Assembly: GCA_019236485.1 (NCBI GenBank)
Contig: JAFAIY010000516.1
Coordinates: 1-9,740 of the forward strand
Direction of reading: 5' to 3'
Length of the DNA: 9,740 bases
Source: Comamonas sp.
Lineage (GTDB): Bacteria; Pseudomonadota; Gammaproteobacteria; Burkholderiales; Burkholderiaceae_C
Shown: in pieces, positions 4,327-9,740 of the stretch
Numbering within the stretch: position 1 is the stretch's first letter
Layout: each line of letters starts with the position of its first letter
Position numbers and translations under genes: made by a program
Notes under the pieces: generated by a model
Database searches by the model: none
What the model was told of the DNA's origin: nothing
What the model saw: only the letters and a program-made list of their open reading frames with translations

Positions 4327-7257
4327 ATGAAACGGATGCTGATTAACGCCACGCAGTCCGAAGAACGCCGCCTGGCGATTGTGGACGGCCAGAAGCTGCT
4401 GGACTACGAAATCGAAATCGAGGGACGCGAGCAGCGCAAGGGCAATATCTACAAGGCGGTCGTGACCCGCGTCGAGCCCTCGCTCGAAGCCTGCTTCGTC
4501 GATTACGGCGAGGACCGCCACGGCTTTCTGCCGTTCAAGGAAATCTCCAAGCAGTATTTCGCCGAGGGCGTATCGCCCAGCCAGGCGCGCATCAACGATG
4601 TGATCCGCGAAGGCCAGGAACTGATAGTCCAGGTCGAAAAGGAAGAGCGCGGCAACAAGGGCGCAGCCCTGACCACCTTCATCTCCCTGGCCGGCCGCTA
4701 TGTGGTGCTGATGCCCAACAACCCGCGTGGCGGTGGCGTGTCGCGCCGCATCGAGGGCGAGGACCGTGCCGAGCTCAAGGAGGCCATGGACCAGCTCGAG
4801 TATCCCAAGGGCATGTCCATCATCGCGCGCACCGCCGGCATCGGCCGCACAGCGCCCGAGCTGCAGTGGGACCTCAACTACCTGCTCAAGCTCTGGAACG
4901 CCATCGACGGCGCCGCCAAAGCCTCCAAGGGCGCTTTCCTGATCTATCAGGAATCCAGCCTGGTGATCCGCGCCATCCGCGACTACTTCAACAACGACAT
5001 CGGCGACATCCTCATCGACACCGATGACATCTACGAGCAGGCCCAGCAGTTCATGGCGCATGTCATGCCCGAGCATGCGGCCCGCGTGAAGCGCTACCGC
5101 GACGATGCGCCGCTGTTCAGCCGCTTCCAGATCGAGCACCAGATCGAGTCGGCCTACTCGCGCACCGTGACCCTGCCCTCGGGCGGCGCCATCGTGATCG
5201 ACCACACCGAAGCCCTGGTGTCCGTGGACGTGAACTCGGCCCGCGCCATCAAGGGCGGCGACATCGAGGAAACCGCGACCCGCACCAACCTCGAAGCCGC
5301 CGACGAAGTGGCACGCCAGATGCGTCTGCGCGACCTGGGCGGACTGATCGTGATCGACTTCATCGACATGGAAGAGGCCAAGAACCGCCGCGAAGTGGAA
5401 AACCGCCTGCGCGACGCTCTGCGCCAAGACCGCGCCCGCGTGCAGTTCGGCACCATCAGCAAGTTCGGCCTCATGGAAATGAGCCGCCAGCGCCTCAAGC
5501 CTGCCCTCTCCGAAGGCGCGCACATCAACTGCCCGCGCTGCGGCGGCTCCGGCCATATCCGCGACACCGAATCCTCGGCGCTGCAGATCCTGCGCATCAT
5601 CCAGGAAGAGTCCATGAAGGACAACACGGCCGCCGTGCACTGCCAGGTGCCCGTGGAAGTGGCCTCCTTCCTGCTCAACGAAAAGCGCAGCGAAATCACC
5701 AAGATCGAGCTCAAGCAGCGCGTCAACGTGATCATGGTGCCCAACAAGTCCATGGACACGCCGCACTACAAGCTCGAGCGCCTCAAGCACGACGACGCGC
5801 GCCTCGAATCCATGGAAGCCAGCTACAAGCTGGCCGACGAGCCCGAGGATGTGGCCACGGTCACGCGCCGCTCGCAGGAGCCCACCAACAAGCAGACTCC
5901 GGTGATCAAGGGCGTGCTGCCCGATGCCCCCGCCCCCGTGGCCGAGCCCCGCGCCCCGCGTCAGCCGCGTCCGCAAGCCGGCACGCCTGCCGCAGCGGCC
6001 CGCCCCGCGGTGCGTGAGCAGGGCTTCTTCGCCTGGCTCAAGAACCTGTTCGGCTTTGGCACGCCGGCCCCCGTGGCCGCACCTCAGCCCGCAGCAGAAG
6101 CACCGGCCCGCGAAGCGCGCGAAGGCGGCCGTGATGGTCGCCGCAGCGAAGGCCGCGCCGAGCGTGGCGAACGCAGTCGCGATGGCCGCCGCAACGAGCG
6201 CGGCGAACGCAGTGGCGGCGAGCGCGCCGAACGCGGTGACCGCAGCCGCCGCAACGCCGCCGGCCGCGATGGCGAACAGCAGCGCAGCGAGCGCCCGGAA
6301 CAGCGTCAGGATCGCCCCGAGCGCGGCAATCGCCGTGGCGGCGAGCGCAACGAACGCCGCGACGACCGTCAACCCCAGGTCGCCGAAGCCGCGCTGAACG
6401 CCGGCGAGGAACTCAACGCACAGGCAGCGGCACCCAAGCCCGAACGCAGCCGCCAGGAACGTGGCGAGCGCGCGGAGCGCGGCGAACGTGGTGAAGGCCG
6501 CCGCGAGCGCCAGCCGCGCAACGTCGATGTCCAGCCCCTGGTCGACGAAGCCGCAGTGCAGTCCGCTCCGCTCGAAGGCGCTGAGGCTCAGGACGCGCAA
6601 GGCGAGCAGGCCGGACGCGAACCGCGCCAGCGCCGCTCGCGTGACCGCTATGGCCGCGATCGCCGCGACCGTGCACCGCGCGATGCACAGGCCGAAGGCT
6701 CGGCCGAGCAGGCGCTCGAAGCCCAGCCCGAGGTGGAAGCTCCGGCAGCAGAGTCCGGCGAGCAGCCCGCACGCCGCAGCTATTTCGATGCTGTCGCCCC
6801 TCAAACCCAGGAAGAGGCTGCGCCTGCCGCTACGGAAGTGCAAGCACCTGCGGTGATCGCAGAAGCTGCGCCCGTCCAGGAAAGCGCGGCTCCCGTGGTC
6901 CAGGCCGAGCCGGCAGTTGCCGAACCCCAGGCAGCAGCCCCCGCGGCCGAGCCCGTGGCTGCAGAGCCTGCAGCACCGGCCACGCCCAAGGTCCAGGCCT
7001 ATGAGCTGCCCATCGCTCAGCTGCAGGATCTGGCCGCCGCATCGGGTCTGCAATGGATCAACTCCGACGCCGACAAGATCGCAGCCGTGCAGGCCGCCAT
7101 TGCCGCCGAGCCCAAGCCCGTGCGCATTCCACGCGAGCGTCCGCCCGTGGTCGTGCTCGACGAAGGCCCGCTGGTGCTGGTCGAGACCCGCAAGGATCTA
7201 AGCCTGATGCAGCTGCCGTTCGAGAAGGAAGAGCAGGCTGCCGGCAGCAACGCCTAG
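4327..7257 (+). CDS. rne: Ribonuclease E
   Basis: RNase E is the endonuclease that starts mRNA decay, processes 9S rRNA and tRNA precursors, and scaffolds the degradosome. The 976-residue protein begins [10 protein letters not shown] as in known RNase E. An S1 domain covers about 37-125. The 5'-monophosphate sensor Arg168-Thr169 (IIARTAG) is present. The DNase I-like active site has Asp301 (SVDVNS) and Asp344 (VIDFIDM), and the zinc link that joins dimers is CPRC (Cys402, Cys405). After about 525 the chain is low-complexity: a likely membrane-binding amphipathic helix at 563-578 ([16 protein letters not shown]), Arg-rich patches at about 595-683, 705-731 and 764-786 likely to bind RNA, an Ala/Pro/Glu-rich spacer, then a more ordered tail at 890-970. 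E. coli RNase E is 1061 residues. The catalytic half identifies it as RNase E or RNase G family; the long tail favours E. It is transcribed away from rluC behind a long leader. Confidence 0.98.
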   Translation: MKRMLINATQSEERRLAIVDGQKLLDYEIEIEGREQRKGNIYKAVVTRVEPSLEACFVDYGEDRHGFLPFKEISKQYFAEGVSPSQARINDVIREGQELIVQVEKEERGNKGAALTTFISLAGRYVVLMPNNPRGGGVSRRIEGEDRAELKEAMDQLEYPKGMSIIARTAGIGRTAPELQWDLNYLLKLWNAIDGAAKASKGAFLIYQESSLVIRAIRDYFNNDIGDILIDTDDIYEQAQQFMAHVMPEHAARVKRYRDDAPLFSRFQIEHQIESAYSRTVTLPSGGAIVIDHTEALVSVDVNSARAIKGGDIEETATRTNLEAADEVARQMRLRDLGGLIVIDFIDMEEAKNRREVENRLRDALRQDRARVQFGTISKFGLMEMSRQRLKPALSEGAHINCPRCGGSGHIRDTESSALQILRIIQEESMKDNTAAVHCQVPVEVASFLLNEKRSEITKIELKQRVNVIMVPNKSMDTPHYKLERLKHDDARLESMEASYKLADEPEDVATVTRRSQEPTNKQTPVIKGVLPDAPAPVAEPRAPRQPRPQAGTPAAAARPAVREQGFFAWLKNLFGFGTPAPVAAPQPAAEAPAREAREGGRDGRRSEGRAERGERSRDGRRNERGERSGGERAERGDRSRRNAAGRDGEQQRSERPEQRQDRPERGNRRGGERNERRDDRQPQVAEAALNAGEELNAQAAAPKPERSRQERGERAERGERGEGRRERQPRNVDVQPLVDEAAVQSAPLEGAEAQDAQGEQAGREPRQRRSRDRYGRDRRDRAPRDAQAEGSAEQALEAQPEVEAPAAESGEQPARRSYFDAVAPQTQEEAAPAATEVQAPAVIAEAAPVQESAAPVVQAEPAVAEPQAAAPAAEPVAAEPAAPATPKVQAYELPIAQLQDLAAASGLQWINSDADKIAAVQAAIAAEPKPVRIPRERPPVVVLDEGPLVLVETRKDLSLMQLPFEKEEQAAGSNA

Positions 7258-7278
7258 CAGACCGCCATCCGGCATCAC

Positions 7279-7326
7279 AGGGCCAAGGGTACTGTCCACT
7301 GCGTTGGGCGGGCCCTGGCCCTTTTT
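7279..7326 (+). terminator. Rho-independent terminator after rne
   Basis: AGGGCCA (7279-7285) pairs with TGGCCCT (7316-7322). After one bulged A, GGG (7287-7289) pairs with CCC (7313-7315) and T7290/G7312 adds a wobble. Five T's end at 7326. It starts 22 nt after the rne stop and ends 31 nt before the yaaA ATG, so it separates the two genes. The loop is long (about 21 nt), which lowers the expected efficiency. Confidence 0.75.
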
Positions 7327-7357
7327 CATTCATCGCTATCCGATTTCCGAGCAAGCC

Positions 7358-8143
7358 ATGCTGTTTCTGATCTCTCCGGCCAAGTCGCTGGACTATGAAA
7401 GCCCTGTTCCCGCCGATCTGCCGCACACCTTGCCCGTCTTCAAAAACCAGCCGCTGGAGCTGATCGAGCTGCTGCGCGAGAAATCGCCGCAGCAGATCTC
7501 CGAGCTCATGAGCATCAGCGACAAGCTGGCCGTATTGAACGTGGGCCGCTACGAGGCCTTCAGTCCCAGGTTCACCGCCAAAAATTCGCGCCAGGCCGTG
7601 CTGGCCTTCAACGGCGATGTCTATGAAGGGCTGGATGCGCATTCGCTCAAGCCTAGGGAGCTGGACTGGGCCCAGGAGCATGTGGTGATCCTCAGCGGCC
7701 TCTACGGCGCGCTGCGTCCGCTGGACCTGCTGCAGCCCTACCGTCTGGAGATGGGCACCCGGCTGGAGAACGCCAGCGGCAGCAATCTCTACCAGTTCTG
7801 GGGCGCGCAGATCGCAGCCTACCTCAACGAGCGCAGTGCGGCTCAGCCCGAGGCCGAGCGCATCGTGGTCAATCTGGCCTCCCAGGAGTACTTCAAGTCC
7901 GTGGACCGCAAGACGCTGCAGGCACCCGTGGTCGAATGTGCGTTCGAGGATTTCAAGGGCGGCAAATACAAGATCATCAGCGTCCATGCCAAGCGCGCGC
8001 GCGGACTGATGGTGCGCTGGGCCGTGCAGCACAAGGCCAGAAAAGTCGCGGACCTGCGCCGCTTCGACCTCGAAGGCTATGCCCTGGCCGAAGCCGCCTC
8101 CACGCCCGAGAAGCTGGTGTTCCGCCGCCGGCTCGAAGACTGA
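7358..8143 (+). CDS. yaaA: Peroxide stress protein YaaA (UPF0246/DUF328)
   Basis: YaaA limits free intracellular iron and so protects DNA and proteins during hydrogen peroxide stress in E. coli, where it is induced by OxyR; its biochemical mechanism is not settled. The 261-residue product matches the E. coli length (258) and the family along its whole length. It starts MLFLISPAKSLDYE, then has FNGDVYEGL (85-92 region), ILSGLYGALRPLDLLQPYRLEMG (111-133), NLASQEYFK (172-180) and AKRARGLMVRW (211-221). I chose ATG 7358 because MLFLISPAKS is the usual N-terminus; the upstream in-frame ATG at 7304 would place translation inside the rne terminator hairpin. The SD is weak. I see no OxyR-type site or clear promoter in the 31 nt between the terminator and the start, so its expression source is unclear. 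Confidence 0.94.
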   Translation: MLFLISPAKSLDYESPVPADLPHTLPVFKNQPLELIELLREKSPQQISELMSISDKLAVLNVGRYEAFSPRFTAKNSRQAVLAFNGDVYEGLDAHSLKPRELDWAQEHVVILSGLYGALRPLDLLQPYRLEMGTRLENASGSNLYQFWGAQIAAYLNERSAAQPEAERIVVNLASQEYFKSVDRKTLQAPVVECAFEDFKGGKYKIISVHAKRARGLMVRWAVQHKARKVADLRRFDLEGYALAEAASTPEKLVFRRRLED

Positions 8144-8150
8144 CGGCGCA

Positions 8151-8179
8151 TTGAAATTGGCAGCGCTGCACACTAGCAT
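8151..8179 (+). promoter_or_regulatory. Candidate sigma-70 promoter for the oxygenase gene
   Basis: TTGAAA (8151-8156, five of six consensus bases) and TAGCAT (8174-8179, four of six) are separated by exactly 17 nt. They begin 7 nt after the yaaA stop. The predicted transcription start, about 8185-8187, falls on or next to the ATG at 8187, so the transcript would have almost no leader. Confidence 0.45.
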
Positions 8180-8186
8180 TGACGGC

Positions 8187-9086
8187 ATGAGCACATCCAC
8201 CCAAGACGAGTTCGCCGTCCCTCCCGGCTTGACCCCCGAGCTGATGCAATGGGTGCGCGCGCAGAGCGCGGCCGGTGTTCCCCTGCCCTCGCTGCTGCAA
8301 TCCATGCGCACCGCGGGCTGGGCCGAGCATCTGGCGCGCCGGGCTCTGGCTCTGCCGGAGCAGGGCCAGCTGCCCCACCCGTTTGCCGCGGCCCAGCCTC
8401 AGGCCGGCGTGCAGGTCCAGGCCCACGAATCGGGTGTGCCCGAGCCGCAGCTGCAGGCCGATCCCTGCAGCATCAATGCGGGCGACCGCGAGGTCCATGT
8501 GCTGCTGAGCATGCGCCACCCGCGCGTGGTGGTGTTCGGCAACCTGCTCTCCGACGAGGAATGCGAGGCCATCATCGCAGCGGCGCGGCCGCGCATGCAG
8601 CGCTCGCTGACCGTGGACAACCAGAGCGGCGGCGAGGCCGTCAATGACGACCGCACCAGCAACGGCATGTTTTTCCAGCGTGGCGAGAACGAGGTCATAG
8701 CCCGCGTGGAAAAGCGCATCGCCCGCCTGCTCAACTGGCCGCTGGAAAACGGCGAAGGCATGCAGGTGCTGCATTACCGGCCGGGCGCCGAGTACAAGCC
8801 GCATTACGACTATTTCTCACCCAACGAACCCGGCACGCCGACAATACTCAAGCGCGGCGGCCAGCGCGTAGGCACGCTGGTCATTTACCTGAACGAGCCC
8901 ACACGCGGCGGCGCCACCATCTTTCCCGACGTGGCGCTGCAGGTCGTGCCGCGCCGCGGCAATGCCGTGTTCTTCAGCTACAGCCAGCCCGACCCGGCCA
9001 CGCGCACGCTGCACGGCGGCACGCCCGTGCTCGAAGGCGAGAAGTGGATTGCCACCAAATGGCTACGGGAACGCGAATTCAAGTAA
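8187..9086 (+). CDS. 2OG-Fe(II) oxygenase, prolyl 4-hydroxylase-like
   Basis: The enzyme should couple oxidative decarboxylation of 2-oxoglutarate to hydroxylation of a substrate, probably a prolyl residue. The 299-residue product has the P4H-alpha double-stranded beta-helix in its C-terminal two thirds (about 110-295). Fe ligands are His206 and Asp208 (KPHYDYF) and His276 (TRTLHGGTP). Lys286 (GEKWIATKW) is placed to bind the 2OG carboxylate. The N-terminal 60 residues form a small helical segment (ELMQWVRAQSAAG, LLQSMRTAGWAEHLARRAL) followed by a Gln/Pro-rich linker (about 58-95). There is no signal peptide, so it acts in the cytoplasm. I chose ATG 8187 because the longer frame overlaps yaaA, although its SD is poor. 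Fold and cofactors are secure; the substrate is not known. It stands between yaaA and queF without clear functional linkage. Confidence 0.93.
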   Translation: MSTSTQDEFAVPPGLTPELMQWVRAQSAAGVPLPSLLQSMRTAGWAEHLARRALALPEQGQLPHPFAAAQPQAGVQVQAHESGVPEPQLQADPCSINAGDREVHVLLSMRHPRVVVFGNLLSDEECEAIIAAARPRMQRSLTVDNQSGGEAVNDDRTSNGMFFQRGENEVIARVEKRIARLLNWPLENGEGMQVLHYRPGAEYKPHYDYFSPNEPGTPTILKRGGQRVGTLVIYLNEPTRGGATIFPDVALQVVPRRGNAVFFSYSQPDPATRTLHGGTPVLEGEKWIATKWLREREFK

Positions 9087-9111
9087 AAAGCGGACCAAGC
9101 CCCTCTTCATC

Positions 9112-9136
9112 AGGTGCCGGCCGCCCGCCTGCACCT
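9112..9136 (+). other. Hairpin between the oxygenase gene and queF
   Basis: AGGTGC (9112-9117) pairs with GCACCT (9131-9136). Past a C/T mismatch, GGC (9119-9121) pairs with GCC (9127-9129), leaving a 5-nt loop. No T-run follows, so it is not a standard terminator. It ends 14 nt before the queF ATG, close enough to affect ribosome access. The function is unknown and it may be chance in GC-rich DNA. Confidence 0.35.
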
Positions 9137-9150
9137 CATAGCTTCAAGTC

Positions 9151-9740
9151 ATGCATACACCCGAACAATCGCAGCTGGGCAAAAGCTCGGCCTATGTGGA
9201 CCAGTACGACGCGTCCCTGCTCTTTCCCCTGCCGCGCCAAGCCAAGCGCGAGGAAATCGGCGCAGCCAGCAATCCCCCGTTCTTCGGCGCCGACCTGTGG
9301 ACAGCCTTCGAGCTGTCCTGGCTCAATCCGCGCGGCAAGCCCCAGGTGGCTCTGGCCCATTTCACGATTCCCTGTGAAACGCCCAATCTGATCGAGAGCA
9401 AGTCCTTCAAGCTGTATCTGAACAGCTTCAACAACACCCGCTTTGCGGATGCCGGCGAAGTGCTGGCCCGCCTGCGCGCCGACCTCTCGGAAGCCGCCTG
9501 GCGCGGCAGCGAGAGCCAGGGCAGCGTGGGCGTGAGGCTGCTGGAGGTGGACAAGTTCGACGCCCAGCAGGTTCATGAGCTGGACGGCCTGCTGCTGGAT
9601 CGCCTCGACGTGGAATGCACGCAGTACACCCCGGCTCCCGAGCTGCTGCGCGCCAACCATGACGAAGCCCCGGTCAATGAAACCCTGGTCAGCCATCTGC
9701 TCAAGAGCAACTGCCTGGTCACCGGCCAGCCCGACTGGGG
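9151..9740 (+). CDS. queF: NADPH-dependent preQ0 reductase QueF (3' end cut off)
   Basis: QueF reduces the nitrile of 7-cyano-7-deazaguanine (preQ0) to the aminomethyl group of preQ1 with two NADPH, on the path to tRNA queuosine. The frame is open to the window end, with 196 full codons visible. The N-terminal half carries the NADPH-side motif [16 protein letters not shown] (81-96). The C-terminal half reaches [15 protein letters not shown], with the catalytic Cys188 that forms a thioimide with substrate and Asp195 as proton donor. Two tandem T-fold halves show the E. coli-type (YqcD) long form of about 280 residues, so roughly 80 residues are missing beyond the window. ATG 9151 gives [10 protein letters not shown], a typical start; its SD is weak. 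It follows the oxygenase gene after 64 nt. Confidence 0.96.
   Translation, partial: MHTPEQSQLGKSSAYVDQYDASLLFPLPRQAKREEIGAASNPPFFGADLWTAFELSWLNPRGKPQVALAHFTIPCETPNLIESKSFKLYLNSFNNTRFADAGEVLARLRADLSEAAWRGSESQGSVGVRLLEVDKFDAQQVHELDGLLLDRLDVECTQYTPAPELLRANHDEAPVNETLVSHLLKSNCLVTGQPDW

Noticed and set aside
4300..7053. A 917-codon open frame on the strand opposite rne
   Set aside because: It mirrors rne almost completely, has no domain resemblance, and its Cys/His/Gly/Leu-rich composition is what reverse-complemented GC-rich codons give. Long antisense frames are common in such genomes.
7058..8311. A 417-codon minus-strand frame across the rne end, yaaA and the oxygenase start
   Set aside because: It spans three real plus-strand genes and a terminator, and encodes no recognisable motif.
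9087..9150. A preQ1 riboswitch before queF
   Set aside because: The gap is 64 nt, GC-rich, and lacks the A-rich tail and pseudoknot pattern of preQ1 aptamers; the one hairpin present does not fit.
1..9740. A defence system, mobile element, CRISPR array or other novel multi-gene system
   Set aside because: Every substantial gene matches a known core family, no terminal repeats or integrase/transposase signatures occur, and base composition is even across the genes.

Overview
The window is ordinary core chromosome from a high-GC Gram-negative bacterium, most likely a betaproteobacterium of the Comamonadaceae (Comamonas, Delftia or Acidovorax type). The evidence is G/C-ending codon use, the gene order rne / rluC / HAD phosphatase / Rieske protein / S49 peptidase, and the form of the RNase E tail. 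The genus is an inference from sequence style; nothing here proves it. I see no mobile element, CRISPR array, tRNA, rRNA or prophage gene.

Layout. (1) 1-492 (+): 3' part of an RsmI-like SAM-dependent methyltransferase, closed by a bidirectional terminator (508-542). (2) 3726-600 (-): a tight four-gene operon, rluC, then a Gph-like HAD phosphatase, a small Rieske [2Fe-2S] protein and an SppA-like S49 membrane peptidase, with gaps of 8, 7 and 1 nt; it uses the same terminator from the other side. (3) 3727-4326: an unusually long gap (600 nt) between divergent rluC and rne, holding promoters and a long, potentially structured rne 5' leader. (4) 4327-7257 (+): rne, encoding a 976-residue RNase E with a conserved catalytic half and a long Arg-rich and Ala/Pro-rich C-terminal half, followed by a hairpin terminator. 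(5) 7358-8143 (+): yaaA, peroxide-stress protein. (6) 8187-9086 (+): a 2-oxoglutarate/Fe(II) prolyl-4-hydroxylase-like oxygenase. (7) 9151 to the window end (+): queF, the nitrile reductase of queuosine synthesis, truncated by the window edge.

How the genes relate. Several products act on RNA: RNase E (mRNA decay and rRNA maturation), RluC (23S rRNA pseudouridines), QueF (tRNA queuosine) and perhaps the RsmI-like methyltransferase. rne and the rluC operon diverge from one region, so their expression may be linked. The Rieske protein and the P4H-like enzyme are the two conserved-looking proteins whose job the context does not reveal. I found no convincing new multi-gene system. The best leads are the structured rne leader, the short C-terminal segment of RNase E, the orphan Rieske protein inside the rluC operon, and a predicted near-leaderless promoter for the oxygenase gene.
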